From an uncultured Granulosicoccaceae bacterium (GTDB lineage Bacteria; Pseudomonadota; Gammaproteobacteria; Granulosicoccales; Granulosicoccaceae): DNA of 57,514 nucleotides. The stretch lies in the NCBI GenBank assembly GCA_938003855.1, contig CALKXD010000223.1:1-57514 (forward strand), read 5' to 3'. How positions within the stretch are numbered: position 1 is the first letter of the stretch; every line of letters starts with the position of its first letter. Below are positions 1 through 11,283 of the stretch, piece by piece. A program made the position numbers and the translations under genes. The notes under the pieces are model-generated. The model was not told the origin of the DNA and ran no database searches. It saw only the letters and a list, made by a program, of their open reading frames with translations.

Positions 1-69
1 GTGTAAACAAATAAATCTGGTATAGACGGGGGGTTGTTACCTGCTGTACCGGCGACAGAGTGACGATCA

Positions 70-2733
70 TTGATTGGTAAGATATTTAAAGTACTGCTGG
101 GTTTGTTTTTTCTGACAGTGGTTATAGTCGGGGTTGCCGGATACCTGACGTATAAGCGTCTGGAACCTAATCTGCCCGACATTGACGCACTGACCGAAAT
201 AGAATTGAGTGTCCCTTTATCTGTTTACACAAGGGATGCCAAGTTGATCGCTGAGTTCGGCGAGAAGCGTCGCGAGCGCTTGCTGATTGAAAACACCCCT
301 CAGGTACTTATTGATGCGGTGATTGCCTCTGAAGACGATCGCTTCTACGAACATCCCGGTGTGGATTATCAGGGGTTGATTCGGGCGGGAATCAATCTGT
401 TAAAAACCGGCCGCAAAGGGCAGGGCGGAAGTACCATCACCATGCAGGTGGCGCGCAACATCTACCTGTCCCCGGAAAAAACCTATGTGCGCAAGATCAA
501 CGAGATATTGCTGGCCTTGAAAATAGAGCGCCAAATCAGCAAGGCGTCAATTTTGGAGCTTTACCTTAATATCCCCTATCTCGGTAACCGTGCCTATGGC
601 GCAGCTTCTGCGGCTAAGGTGTACTACGGCAAAAAAGTCTCGGAACTCACTCTGGCCGAAGCGGCAATGATTGCCGGGCTGCCGAAAGCCCCGTCGCTAT
701 ACAATCCAATAGTTAATCCACAAAGAGCACTGGTACGGCGCAACTATGTATTGCGTCGCATGCGTGAACTGGAAAAAATTACCGGTGAGCAGTACCGGGA
801 GGCGATTGAGGTGCCGGTTACCGCCAGGCTACATCGCACAGCGACAGAATCCGAGGCGGGATACGTCAGCGAGATGGCGCGTGCGCAAATGGTCGAGTGG
901 CTTGGGCCTAACGCCTACACCGGAGGCTATAAGGTGTATACCACGATTGACAGTCGACATCAGTCGGCGGCCAATGCGGCGCTGCGCAATGCGCTGCAGG
1001 ATTATGAGCAGCGGCACGGCATGCGATTGCCTGGCAGGGCCACTAAGCGCGATATCGAGTCACAGGAAAACATCGACGAGCTGCTGGCCAATATGCCATC
1101 GCATGGCGATCTGCAGTCAGCGCTGGTGGTAAAGACCACCGATACCACCGCGGTGGCCGGTTTGCAGGGGGGCGAGTTAATAGAAATTTCCTGGGAAAAC
1201 ATGCAATGGGCTTCACCCAGAAGTGAAACTGACCCGGAGCAACCCGCATTCACCAAACCCTCGGAAATACTCACCCCGCTCGATGTGATCTACGTGCGCA
1301 AAACAGCAAGTGCGCCGACAGAAGGCGAAGAAACGCAGGCTGGTGCAAAAGATGGCTACAGCTATGCGCTGGCGCAAATGCCCGATGTGGAAGGGGCGCT
1401 GGTCTCTCTTGATCCGACCACCGGCAAGGTGGTTGCGCTGGTTGGTGGTTACGACTTCTACCGCAGTAAGTTCAATCGGGTGACGCAGGCCTACCGTCAG
1501 CCTGGCTCGAATTTCAAACCGTTTATCTATTCGGCAGCACTGGAGTATGGCGATACTGCGGCCACAATCTACAATGACACCCCTGTTGTGCTTGAAGATA
1601 ATGTTCTGGAAGATGAGTGGAGACCACGCAACTATTCCGGGCGCTTCTTCGGTCCGACTCGGTTGCGTGAGGCGTTGGTTAAATCGCGTAACCTGGTCTC
1701 GATCAGGCTGTTGCAAGAGCTTGGTATCCCGCGTGCGGTCCGCTACTCGAAGCGATTTAACTTCGAAGCACGCAGCCTGCCACGCAATTTATCCCTGGCG
1801 CTTGGTAGCGGTGATATGACGCCAATTCAACTGGCATCCGGCTACACGGTCTTTGCCAATGGCGGGTACTTTATTCCACCCCGCTTTATCGAAAAAATTG
1901 TCGATAGCGACGGTGAGGTGGTTTACCAGGCCGCACCGGTGGAAAAATGTGAGACCGAGGAAGATTGCGACAGGATCCTACAGGCCATTGGCAGCAGTGC
2001 CGTGGTGGAGGATGTGGCCGTAACCAATGATGAAGCCACCGGGTTGCCGATTGCAGCCGCGCTGGATGTTGTGGAAGCCGAGGGAGAAATTCCAAAAGCC
2101 CCACAAATGGTAGTGGCGCGGCGAGTCATTGATGAGCGCAATGCGTTCATTATGCGGTCAATTATGCGTGAGGTAGTCACGCGTGGAACCGCGAAGCGGG
2201 CATTGGCATTGGGTCGCAACGATGTGGCCGGTAAGACCGGCACTACTAATGATCTTTATGATGCGTGGTTTACCGGCTTCAACAGCTCGCTGGTCGCGAC
2301 GGCCTGGATAGGCTATGACGAACAGCGATCGTTAGGACCGAGGGAAAGCGGCGGCGTTGCCGCTCTGCCAATGTGGGTAGACTATATGCGCACCGGTTTA
2401 GAGGGCGTGCCTGAAGATCAGGAGTATCAGCCGGAAGGTGTGGCGACGGTGCGCATTGATCGAAAAACCGGAAAGCTTGCGGTTCCCGGCAGCGACAACT
2501 CCTACTTTGAGTTTTTTCGCGAAGAAAATATTCCACTCGACACGGCGGAACCCGTCAAAAAAGTGGTTCCAGCAGTAATAACCACAGCGCCGGTACCAGT
2601 CACCAACACGGTGAGTGGCTCATCGCAGCCGGAAGTGATGTTGACTGAGACACAGCCTGTTATCCGGCAGCCGCAGGTGGTGCCAGCACCACCACCGCCC
2701 AGCCAGAAGAAAAAGCTGGAGCAATTGTTTTAG
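70..2733 (+). CDS. mrcA: Penicillin-binding protein 1A (bifunctional transglycosylase/transpeptidase)
   Basis: Class A PBP that polymerises and cross-links peptidoglycan on the periplasmic face of the inner membrane. One N-terminal membrane anchor (about residues 5-25) is followed by a GT51 domain with EDDRFYEHPGVD (catalytic Glu) and GGSTITMQVARN, and then a transpeptidase domain with the SxxK box QPGSNFKP, the KSRN box and the GKTGTTND box. At 887 aa it is slightly long for the family, with a Pro/Gln-rich C-terminal tail ending KKKLEQLF. The start is TTG; the in-frame region upstream is closed and no ATG fits. It is convergent with hemE. Normally this gene sits beside pilM-Q; what lies upstream is outside the window. 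Confidence 0.95.
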   Translation: MIGKIFKVLLGLFFLTVVIVGVAGYLTYKRLEPNLPDIDALTEIELSVPLSVYTRDAKLIAEFGEKRRERLLIENTPQVLIDAVIASEDDRFYEHPGVDYQGLIRAGINLLKTGRKGQGGSTITMQVARNIYLSPEKTYVRKINEILLALKIERQISKASILELYLNIPYLGNRAYGAASAAKVYYGKKVSELTLAEAAMIAGLPKAPSLYNPIVNPQRALVRRNYVLRRMRELEKITGEQYREAIEVPVTARLHRTATESEAGYVSEMARAQMVEWLGPNAYTGGYKVYTTIDSRHQSAANAALRNALQDYEQRHGMRLPGRATKRDIESQENIDELLANMPSHGDLQSALVVKTTDTTAVAGLQGGELIEISWENMQWASPRSETDPEQPAFTKPSEILTPLDVIYVRKTASAPTEGEETQAGAKDGYSYALAQMPDVEGALVSLDPTTGKVVALVGGYDFYRSKFNRVTQAYRQPGSNFKPFIYSAALEYGDTAATIYNDTPVVLEDNVLEDEWRPRNYSGRFFGPTRLREALVKSRNLVSIRLLQELGIPRAVRYSKRFNFEARSLPRNLSLALGSGDMTPIQLASGYTVFANGGYFIPPRFIEKIVDSDGEVVYQAAPVEKCETEEDCDRILQAIGSSAVVEDVAVTNDEATGLPIAAALDVVEAEGEIPKAPQMVVARRVIDERNAFIMRSIMREVVTRGTAKRALALGRNDVAGKTGTTNDLYDAWFTGFNSSLVATAWIGYDEQRSLGPRESGGVAALPMWVDYMRTGLEGVPEDQEYQPEGVATVRIDRKTGKLAVPGSDNSYFEFFREENIPLDTAEPVKKVVPAVITTAPVPVTNTVSGSSQPEVMLTETQPVIRQPQVVPAPPPPSQKKKLEQLF

Positions 2734-2822
2734 CGTAGAACCGGTTAGTTTATCCGGCGGGAAATTAACCCCGAAGATCATTGATCAAAGCGGGCTGATT
2801 AATGATCTATGGGGCGTTCTGC

Positions 2823-2844
2823 CGGTGGCGGCGAGTCGCCACCG
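2823..2844. terminator. Hairpin between convergent PBP1A and hemE genes
   Basis: A perfect 8-bp stem (CGGTGGCG / CGCCACCG) with a 6-base loop lies in the 156-bp gap between two convergent genes. Neither side has a U-run, so it is not a canonical intrinsic terminator. A role in ending transcription from either side is inferred from position only. Confidence 0.35.
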
Positions 2845-2889
2845 TACTGCAATCGTTGAGATTAGGGCAAAGTCCCGCTGTCCGGGTTT

Positions 2890-3951
2890 CTAGTCGGCGT
2901 GAAATGCCGGGCTTAGTTCGTGGACTGTCTCGATCATGAATTCAACGTTGTCAGGATCAATATACTGGTGGATGCCGTGGCCAAGATTAAAAATATGGCG
3001 CTCTCCCGCCCCGTAACTCTCCAGCACCCGGTGTACTTCCTCCTTAATTTTTACCCGCGATCCATACAGAACACCCGGATCCAGATTGCCCTGTAGTGCC
3101 ACACGATCCTGTGTTAGCGCACGCGCGTCGCGCAAATCTACTGTCCAGTCAACACCCACAGCATTGCAGCCGGTGCGGGCAATATCGGGTAGCCACATGC
3201 CGCCGTTTTTAGTAAACAGTGTGATCGGAATCGAGGCGTGCGACTCGCGCAGGGCGGTGACTATTTTTTGCATATAGTGCAGTGAAAAAGCCTGGTAGGC
3301 GCGTGGCGTAAGAATGCCACCCCAGGTGTCAAACACCATCAATGTCTGTGCGCCGGCATCTGCCTGAGCTCGCAGGTAGGCGATAGTCGTGGAGGCGATT
3401 TTTGACAGCAGCAAGTGCAGCGCGTTTTCATCACCGTACATCAGCTTTTTGATATGAACATATTCTTTACTACCGCTTCCCTCAACCATGTAAGTGGCTA
3501 CTGTCCAGGGGCTGCCGGCAAAGCCGATCAGTGGAACACTGTCGTTGAGTTCCCGTCGAATAAGGCGCACGGCATCCATAACGTAGCGCAATTCGGTTTC
3601 GGGATCTGGTGTTGCCAGTTGCTTTATGTCTTCCGGGGTACGGGTCGGGTTTTTAAATCTTGGTCCTTCGCCAGCGGCAAAGTAGAGTCCCAGGCCCATG
3701 GCGTCCGGCACCGTTAGAATGTCTGAAAACAGAATTGCCGCGTCGAGGCTGAAGCGCCGGATTGGCTGCAAGGTAACCTCACAAGCGAGATCAGGCGTGC
3801 TGGCCAGCGTCATGAAATCGCCAGCGCGCTGCCGTGTCTCCAGGTATTCGGGCAGATATCGACCTGCCTGTCGCATGATCCAGATCGGAGTACGATCGAC
3901 TGGTTTGTTGTTCAGTACGTCGAGCAGGCGGGTGTTTTTTATCGAGTGCAA
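2890..3951 (-). CDS. hemE: Uroporphyrinogen decarboxylase
   Basis: Cytoplasmic heme-biosynthesis enzyme that removes four carboxyl groups from uroporphyrinogen III to give coproporphyrinogen III. The N-terminus carries the family signature [15 protein letters not shown], and the conserved [16 protein letters not shown] and NLGHGIHQ motifs are present. The length of 353 aa is typical. The start is TTG, one base after the gltD stop, with a GGAG about 10 nt upstream inside gltD, so it is probably translationally coupled to gltD. A gltD-hemE pairing is known in Pseudomonas-type gammaproteobacteria. Confidence 0.97.
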   Translation of the reverse strand: MHSIKNTRLLDVLNNKPVDRTPIWIMRQAGRYLPEYLETRQRAGDFMTLASTPDLACEVTLQPIRRFSLDAAILFSDILTVPDAMGLGLYFAAGEGPRFKNPTRTPEDIKQLATPDPETELRYVMDAVRLIRRELNDSVPLIGFAGSPWTVATYMVEGSGSKEYVHIKKLMYGDENALHLLLSKIASTTIAYLRAQADAGAQTLMVFDTWGGILTPRAYQAFSLHYMQKIVTALRESHASIPITLFTKNGGMWLPDIARTGCNAVGVDWTVDLRDARALTQDRVALQGNLDPGVLYGSRVKIKEEVHRVLESYGAGERHIFNLGHGIHQYIDPDNVEFMIETVHELSPAFHAD

Positions 3952-3952
3952 C

Positions 3953-5443
<1,491 letters not shown>

Positions 5444-5547
5444 TCATCTGCGAAAAGCCGGGCTATCCGTGTGCCTTGTGCAGCAGAGAAATAAACCAGT
5501 GCCACGGTTGAATCGGTGGGGCGCAGTGCCCTGAAATAGCAGGCTGG

Positions 5548-5997
5548 TTATGCGCCGAGCTTTGTTTTGATCAATGCACTGACGGCAGACATATCTGCCC
5601 GGCCTTGTAGCTGCGGCTTGAGTATTCCCATAACCTTACCCATATCTCGTATGGTAGTGGCGCCGGTCTGTTGGACGGCAGCGTCAATAAGGGCTTGAAT
5701 TTCTTCTTCAGGGAGGGCCTGCGGCAGATAGGTCTGGATGATCTCCAGTTCTGCCTGCTCGACTTCAGCCAGGTCGGCGCGATCACCTTTAGTGAACTGC
5801 TCGATGGACTCTCGTCGTTGCTTTGCCATTTTATCGAGAATGACGATCATGGCGGGGTCGTCTGTTTCCAGGCGCTGGTCGACTTCCCGCTGCTTGACGG
5901 CGGCTGAGATGAGTCGCAGCACACCCAGGCGAGCTTTGTCGCCGCTTTTCATGCACGTCTTTGTGTCAGCCAGGATAGCGGCTTTGATGTCGGACAT
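5548..5997 (-). CDS. yqeY: GatB/YqeY domain-containing protein
   Basis: A 149-aa protein made only of the YqeY domain, related to the C-terminal tRNA-binding region of GatB amidotransferase. Its helical character and the sequences MKSGDKARLGVLRLI and YLPQALPEEEI are typical. The exact function is unknown; it often sits beside rpsU and primase in the macromolecular-synthesis region, as here. It starts 9 bp downstream of rpsU and is surely co-transcribed with it. Confidence 0.93.
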   Translation of the reverse strand: MSDIKAAILADTKTCMKSGDKARLGVLRLISAAVKQREVDQRLETDDPAMIVILDKMAKQRRESIEQFTKGDRADLAEVEQAELEIIQTYLPQALPEEEIQALIDAAVQQTGATTIRDMGKVMGILKPQLQGRADMSAVSALIKTKLGA

Positions 5998-6006
5998 GCC
6001 TGGCGT

Positions 6007-6222
6007 CTAGTAGAGGCGTACGCGTCGTGAAACTTCTTTCGAAAGTTTCTTCTGATGGCGTTTTACTGCGGCGGCCGCTTTGCGCTTGCGCTCGGTAGTT
6101 GGCTTTTCGTAGTACTCACGACGACGTGTCTCTGTCAGTACACCAGCTTTCTCGCAAGAGCGCTTGAAGCGGCGCAAAGCGATTTCAAAGGGTTCGTTCT
6201 CTTTAACGCGTACAGATGGCAT
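6007..6222 (-). CDS. rpsU: 30S ribosomal protein S21
   Basis: A small basic ribosomal protein (71 aa) of the 30S subunit, implicated in translation initiation. It opens [20 protein letters not shown] and ends in a Lys/Arg-rich tail, as in all S21 proteins. It is divergent from tsaD, the conserved gammaproteobacterial arrangement, but dnaG and rpoD do not follow; yqeY does. Confidence 0.98.
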   Translation of the reverse strand: MPSVRVKENEPFEIALRRFKRSCEKAGVLTETRRREYYEKPTTERKRKAAAAVKRHQKKLSKEVSRRVRLY

Positions 6223-6307
6223 GTTTCGGTTTTTCTCTTCTTGCGCATTTGCGCTGCTGTTCTTTGTTGGTGTAGCGTGACGCCAACGGGCTTTGCTTAG
6301 CCCATTA

Positions 6308-6335
6308 ATTATAAGGGTTTATGCTGTACAAGCAA
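6308..6335 (-). promoter_or_regulatory. Candidate sigma70 promoter for rpsU
   Basis: On the minus strand a perfect TATAAT (plus 6308-6313) lies 16 bp downstream of TTGCTT (plus 6330-6335). The transcript would begin shortly before a small GGGCT...AGCCC stem at plus 6285-6302, roughly 80 nt upstream of the rpsU start. The -10 match is strong and the -35 match is weak. Confidence 0.45.
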
Positions 6336-6387
6336 GTAATCGACCCGGATTTGATCAGATTAACCCGATTAGCATGGAAAATACCTT

Positions 6388-7431
6388 TTGAAAGTACTGG
6401 GAATAGAGACCTCGTGCGACGAAACCGGGCTGGCTTTGTACGATACCGAGCAAGGGTTGCTCGCGCATGTGTTACACAGTCAGGTGGCCACACACGAATC
6501 CTACGGCGGCGTGGTACCCGAAATCGCTTCGCGCGACCACATCCGCAAATGGGTCGGCCTGACTCGCGAGTGCGCCGCACGGGCGGACATGAAAATAAAG
6601 CACATAGACGCCGTTGCCTACACTGCAGGCCCGGGGCTTGCCGGTGCCTTGTTCAGCGGTGCGGTGGCGGGTCGTACCCTGGCGTGGACCCTGGGGATAC
6701 CAGCCATCGGTGTGCACCACATGGAGGCACATCTGTTAGCGCCAATGCTGGAGCCGGAGAGTCCTGACTTTCCGTTTATTTGTTTGTTGGTATCTGGTGG
6801 TCACACACAGTTGGTGCGGGTAGACGGGCTTGGGCAATATCTCCTGCTTGGCGACACACTGGACGATGCGGCAGGTGAAGCCTTCGATAAGACCGCGAAA
6901 ATGCTGGGTCTGGGCTATCCCGGCGGGCCAAGGCTAGCCAAGGCGGCGGAGTCGGGAGATGCGCAGAAGTTTGTATTTGCGCGCCCGATGACCAACCGGC
7001 CAGGGCTGGATTTCAGTTTCAGTGGTTTGAAAACCGCCGCCATCACGGCGTTCAACTCAGCGCATAGGGACAGTGCCGTGATAAACGATATCGCCGCCGG
7101 TTTTCAAGCCTCGGTGGTAGAGACACTGTGTATTAAATGCCGCCGAGCGCTGCAACAGGAGAATCTTCGAAATCTGGTGGTGGCGGGAGGGGTGGCATCC
7201 AACACACGATTGCGTGCGGCCTTGCAGCAAACCGTTGATGATGTCGATGGAGAGTTATTCTGTCCGCGTCTGGAGTTTTGTACCGATAACGGGGCCATGA
7301 TCGCGCTGGCAGGTGCCTTGCGGTTGCAGGCCGGTGAGTCAAGTAACACGGAGATCGTGATCCGGCCGCGTTGGCCGTTGTCGGAGATGCAGCCTCCACA
7401 GCGTGCGAGCGGTGCCTCGGGCATGCGTTAA
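6388..7431 (+). CDS. tsaD: tRNA N6-adenosine threonylcarbamoyltransferase
   Basis: Catalytic subunit of the complex that transfers threonylcarbamoyl to A37 of ANN-decoding tRNAs (t6A). Visible motifs are [12 protein letters not shown], the metal-binding [31 protein letters not shown] and FSFSGLKTA. The 347-aa length is typical. The start is TTG; an ATG 15 bases upstream is out of frame and closes after five codons, so TTG fits best with known N-termini. It is divergent from rpsU. Confidence 0.96.
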   Translation: MKVLGIETSCDETGLALYDTEQGLLAHVLHSQVATHESYGGVVPEIASRDHIRKWVGLTRECAARADMKIKHIDAVAYTAGPGLAGALFSGAVAGRTLAWTLGIPAIGVHHMEAHLLAPMLEPESPDFPFICLLVSGGHTQLVRVDGLGQYLLLGDTLDDAAGEAFDKTAKMLGLGYPGGPRLAKAAESGDAQKFVFARPMTNRPGLDFSFSGLKTAAITAFNSAHRDSAVINDIAAGFQASVVETLCIKCRRALQQENLRNLVVAGGVASNTRLRAALQQTVDDVDGELFCPRLEFCTDNGAMIALAGALRLQAGESSNTEIVIRPRWPLSEMQPPQRASGASGMR

Positions 7432-7589
7432 GCAGGTGTGGGTGCGCCAGAGATTGCTGCCACGGTGGTGCTCAAATACCAGTAGTCGGCGCACAGACTG
7501 TCAGCTAGTCCCCGCCAGTAACTGCTGCGTGGTGTCGATTTGTTGAGCGCGTGATCCTTGAAGTCAGCCCTAGGATGGCCGGTGTATCA

Positions 7590-8183
7590 CTATTTTCCGG
7601 TAGCGCCAATCTTCGGTTCTGTGCCTTTAATCAGGCGGCTGATGTTGGCTTTGTGACGCCAGAATACCAGTACAGCGATTGCCAGGCCGCAAACCACCAG
7701 TGCCATTGAACGGGTTGTGATCCAAAGATACAACGGCAGCAGCGCGAGACTGACCAGTGCGGCCAGTGAGGAGTAGCGGAACGCCAGGCTGACGGCCAGC
7801 CAGCTTGCCACGGTGAGCAATCCAACCAGCCAGTAGATGCCGAAGATAGCACCGAACCCGGTCGCTACACCCTTGCCGCCTTTGAACTGAAAAAACACTG
7901 GAAACAGATGGCCCAGCACCGCAGCGAGCGCGGTCAGGCCGACATAGAGCGGGTCGATAGCCAGAGCCTGCGCGGCAAACACCGGGACAAATCCTTTAGC
8001 GGCGTCGCCGATCAGAGTGATGGCCGCTGGCACTTTGCCGCCAACGCGCAGCACGTTGGTTGCTCCGGGGTTGCCTGAGCCCTGAGTGCGCGGGTCTTCA
8101 AGGCGCATAAGTTTGCAAACGATAATTGCTGTCGATATGGAACCGATCAGATATCCCAGTAATGGAAAAAGTAGTTGCATCAA
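7590..8183 (-). CDS. plsY: Glycerol-3-phosphate acyltransferase PlsY
   Basis: Inner-membrane enzyme that acylates glycerol-3-phosphate at sn-1 from acyl-phosphate, the first step of phospholipid synthesis. It carries the signatures GSGNPGATNVLR and FKGGKGVATGFG and about five hydrophobic segments in 197 aa. It lies near tsaD as in many gammaproteobacteria. The 158 bp between tsaD and this gene holds nothing recognisable (folB, often found there, is missing). Confidence 0.96.
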   Translation of the reverse strand: MMQLLFPLLGYLIGSISTAIIVCKLMRLEDPRTQGSGNPGATNVLRVGGKVPAAITLIGDAAKGFVPVFAAQALAIDPLYVGLTALAAVLGHLFPVFFQFKGGKGVATGFGAIFGIYWLVGLLTVASWLAVSLAFRYSSLAALVSLALLPLYLWITTRSMALVVCGLAIAVLVFWRHKANISRLIKGTEPKIGATGK

Positions 8184-8238
8184 GTGAGGTTGCTCTGGTG
8201 CTGCGGTCAGTTGCTATTATGCGGTATAAACATCTGAG

Positions 8239-9195
8239 GTGGCTAAAAAGGCCACAATACCTGTTTCCCGAACTGCGAGCCTAGTGGTGTATCAACAAGA
8301 AAAAGACTGCTTCGGCATCGATACCCGTCTGGTGGTGAAAACCAACACAAGGGCTAGCAGCGATTATCACCGGTTTTCAGAGGTCTGCGATATTATTGCA
8401 GATCGCATGTACGAGCGACTGGGGCTACTCAGTCAGTCACCGAAACGGATTCTGGATCTTGGCACCGGTGACGGGCGTCATTTATCCGTGTTGAAAAAAA
8501 TGTTTCCTTCAGCACTGGTGGTTGGTGCCGACATCTGCCATCAAGGGTTAGCCTCCTGTCGGCAGCAGCGGTCGCTGCTCTCCCGGGTGACCGGGAACCA
8601 TGCCGGGCTGGTCTGTCTCGACGCTGCCCAGCCGCAGCCCTTTGAGTCAGGCGCCTTCGATCTTATTGTCTCAAACCTGCTGCTTCCCTGGGTGCACCCT
8701 TGCGAAACTTTCGCAAAAGAGTTAAACCGCCTGCTCAGCAGTGACGGTGCTTTTTTCGTGTCATCGGTGGGGCCGGATACGCTGATCGAACTGCGCCACG
8801 CCTGGCAGCAGATTGACTCGGCGGAGCACGTCAACGCTTTTCTCGATATGCACGATCTTGGCGATGTGTTGCATGGCGCAGGCATTACAGATCCGGTGAT
8901 GGACACCGAAAGATTGCAAGTGTCTTTCACATCGGTACACAAGTTGTTAGATGAACTGGTACATACCGGATGCACTAACGTGCTTTATGGTCGGCGAAGA
9001 GGTTTAACCAGCGCCGATGTTCGAGACCGTCTTGCCAGCCACTACAGCAGTGCGCCTGCTGGTGAGGTCGATGAGGAAAAGGTTTATGCCACATTGGAGG
9101 TGGTTTATGCGCATGGCTGGAAAGGCAAGCCTGTCTTGCCAGCAGGACAGCAGGTCGTCAATCTTGACAGTCTGCGGAAAAAACTCGCTAAGTAG
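8239..9195 (+). CDS. SAM-dependent methyltransferase, BioC-like
   Basis: Class I SAM methyltransferase (318 aa). Motif I ILDLGTGDGRH (about residues 74-84), an acidic VVGADI segment, and FDLIVSNLLLPWV followed by SSVGPDTLIELRHAW match the BioC / NDUFAF5 family. Members of that family methylate malonyl-ACP in biotin synthesis or act as complex I assembly factors. No biotin genes are adjacent, so the substrate is open. The start is GTG. It is divergent from plsY with 55 bp between them. Confidence 0.75.
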   Translation: MAKKATIPVSRTASLVVYQQEKDCFGIDTRLVVKTNTRASSDYHRFSEVCDIIADRMYERLGLLSQSPKRILDLGTGDGRHLSVLKKMFPSALVVGADICHQGLASCRQQRSLLSRVTGNHAGLVCLDAAQPQPFESGAFDLIVSNLLLPWVHPCETFAKELNRLLSSDGAFFVSSVGPDTLIELRHAWQQIDSAEHVNAFLDMHDLGDVLHGAGITDPVMDTERLQVSFTSVHKLLDELVHTGCTNVLYGRRRGLTSADVRDRLASHYSSAPAGEVDEEKVYATLEVVYAHGWKGKPVLPAGQQVVNLDSLRKKLAK

Positions 9196-9419
9196 TATTT
9201 TCACAGCAGCTTTACTTGCCGATAGCGCTTTTAGTGCTTATCATCATTACAGGAATTACTGAAATTTCACCGCTGCGGTGTAGATGGTGTCTGTGTACCC
9301 GGGTAGTTAAATCCAAACAATCCTTTCAAAGCGTAACCTGCCATCCTTTGGCAACGCTCATGAGTGATTGAGCGAAGTGTAATGGTGCGTTAACATGCAG
9401 GGTTAAAGCCTGCAGGGCG

Positions 9420-9929
9420 GTGGTATTGGTTGTCAGTCAGCAAAATAGCGAAACGGGAGTCACCCAGATCGTCGTGACTGGTAACAAGTCGATGAGCTGG
9501 CGCGCAAATGTGCTGTTGGCGGCATCACTTGGGGCTGTCAGTGCGATTTTTGGCGGTGGCATTGCTCTGTTCGGGTTCTGGCTGGTTCTGCCATTTGCGG
9601 GACTGGAATTTTTACTGGTGGTGTACTGCCTGAGTGTTGCGTACCGTAAGCTCGGGTTTACAGAAGTGATCTCCCTCGAAGAGGCGTTCGTAATAGTAGA
9701 GTCAGGTTACCGGCATCCCGACAACCGGGTAGAATTGTCGCGTCACTGGGCAAGATTAGAATTCGATAATCCATCCAGTTTGTTCGAGGTGGGGACGCTA
9801 GTTATTAGAGCTGGCAACAGATCGCTCGAGGTGGGGCATCTGCTGAATAAAGAAGACAAAATAAAATTGCACAGGGAGTTGCAATTAGAGTTAGGAATGG
9901 ACTCATCGACACTTAGGCTGATGTCGTGA
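9420..9929 (+). CDS. DUF2244 integral membrane protein
   Basis: A 169-aa protein with two closely spaced hydrophobic segments (about residues 28-72) followed by a soluble domain. This is the DUF2244 pattern, a family commonly encoded directly upstream of the cytochrome oxidase subunit II gene, as here. Function is unknown; a role in oxidase assembly is suggested by context only. The first start is GTG; an internal ATG at 9492 (MSWRANVLL) is an alternative that would still keep both membrane segments. Confidence 0.75.
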   Translation: MVLVVSQQNSETGVTQIVVTGNKSMSWRANVLLAASLGAVSAIFGGGIALFGFWLVLPFAGLEFLLVVYCLSVAYRKLGFTEVISLEEAFVIVESGYRHPDNRVELSRHWARLEFDNPSSLFEVGTLVIRAGNRSLEVGHLLNKEDKIKLHRELQLELGMDSSTLRLMS

Positions 9930-10062
9930 TTGAACACAGTTGTGCTGAAGTTGAAATACCTGATAGATCCTGATTTATCCACAAACAATTTTTTCTGGCC
10001 CCCTATCTAAAGGGGACCAGCAAGCTAGAATCCTACATTATTTGAAATTGGAGAAGGCACCG

Positions 10063-11241
10063 ATGAGGTCCCCAATGTTATTTGTACTTCGCTGGCTGGG
10101 TGTGGTTTCAGCCGCGTTGGCAGGTCAGAACGCTTTTGCTGCACTCGGCGACGTCAACATGACGGTGGGTGTTACACCCATTAGTCAGGAAGTCTACGGT
10201 TTGCACATGCTTATCTTCTGGATCTGCTGTGTGATCGGCGCGCTGGTCTTCGCCGTGATGTTTTACTCTATCTTTAAGCATCGCAAATCGAAGGGCGCCA
10301 AGGCCGCTGATTTCCACGAAAGCACGATGGTTGAAATCGTCTGGACTGCAGTACCTCTGATCATTCTGGTCGCGATGGCTATACCAGCGGCTCGCACGCT
10401 GATAGCGATGGAGGATACCAGCAACGCAGATGTCACGGTCAAAGTGACTGGCTATCAGTGGAAGTGGCATTACGAGTATCTTGATTCCGGTGTCAGCTTT
10501 TTCAGTTCGCTCGATGCGGAGCATGCGGCAGCGCGGCAAGTTGGCTCCGGCGTTGACGTCAGCCAGTTTGAGCACTATCTGAAGGAAGTCGACAACCCGT
10601 TGGTGCTGCCGGTGGGCAAGAAAGTGCGCTTCCTGCACACAGCATCCGATGTGATTCACTCCTGGTGGGTGCCTGATCTGGCTGTCAAGAAAGACGCTAT
10701 TCCGGGTTTCATCAATGAAAACTGGGCGCTCATAGAACAAGAGGGTGTGTACCGGGGCAAGTGCGCCGAGTTGTGCGGTCGTGATCACGGGTTCATGCCA
10801 ATTGTGGTCAACGCTGTTTCCGAAGAAGAGTTCGATGCCTGGATCGCTGAGCGCGCTCCAGTCGAAACAATGGCAGACGCGGGTGCACAGACAGTAGCCG
10901 CGACGACAGAAGACGACGATGCAGATCGGGAGTGGGCCCTCGAAGAACTGATGGCTCGTGGCGAGCCGGTTTATGCGGCTGCCTGTGCCGCCTGCCACCA
11001 GGCCAATGGTCAGGGTGTCCCCGGGGCATTCCCAGCTATTGCCGGCAGCGCGGTTGTCACGGGTCCGGTGGATGCTCACATCAAGACGGTTTATGTCGGT
11101 GTTGCGGGCTCTGCAATGGGCTCCTTCGCGAATCAGCTCAACGATGTTGATATGGCGGCTGTGCTCACCTATCAGCGAAATGCCTTTGGTAACACCGTTG
11201 GCGACACTATCCAGCCTGCGGCCATTAAAGCACTACGCTAA
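10063..11241 (+). CDS. coxB: Cytochrome c oxidase subunit II with fused cytochrome c domain (caa3 type)
   Basis: It accepts electrons at the CuA centre and passes them to subunit I. In order: signal/first hydrophobic segment, two membrane helices, then a cupredoxin domain with the CuA ligand set (HSWWVPDLAVKKDAIPGF and CAELCGRDHGFM). About 130 residues follow with CAACH and a distal Met, i.e. a class I cytochrome c. The fusion marks it as caa3 type, able to oxidise heme electron carriers through its own c domain. The ATG at 10063 is chosen because GGAGAAGG precedes it; an in-frame TTG at 10042 is less likely. Confidence 0.95.
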   Translation: MRSPMLFVLRWLGVVSAALAGQNAFAALGDVNMTVGVTPISQEVYGLHMLIFWICCVIGALVFAVMFYSIFKHRKSKGAKAADFHESTMVEIVWTAVPLIILVAMAIPAARTLIAMEDTSNADVTVKVTGYQWKWHYEYLDSGVSFFSSLDAEHAAARQVGSGVDVSQFEHYLKEVDNPLVLPVGKKVRFLHTASDVIHSWWVPDLAVKKDAIPGFINENWALIEQEGVYRGKCAELCGRDHGFMPIVVNAVSEEEFDAWIAERAPVETMADAGAQTVAATTEDDDADREWALEELMARGEPVYAAACAACHQANGQGVPGAFPAIAGSAVVTGPVDAHIKTVYVGVAGSAMGSFANQLNDVDMAAVLTYQRNAFGNTVGDTIQPAAIKALR

Positions 11242-11283
11242 CCAGACAGAATACCTTAGAACTCGCTTCAATCGGAGGCACAT

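Noticed and set aside
1213-1716. 167-codon open frame on the minus strand inside the PBP1A gene
   Set aside because: It is a shadow of the PBP1A reading frame with no recognisable domain and no ribosome site.
9997-10019. Hairpin of C4/G4 tracts before coxB
   Set aside because: The stem is short and interrupted and no known riboswitch or thermometer fits; it is too weak to list as a feature.
10108-11079. 323-codon minus-strand frame opposite coxB
   Set aside because: coxB is certain from its CuA and cytochrome c motifs. The opposite frame is rich in His/Arg/Cys, as expected from a reversed coding strand.
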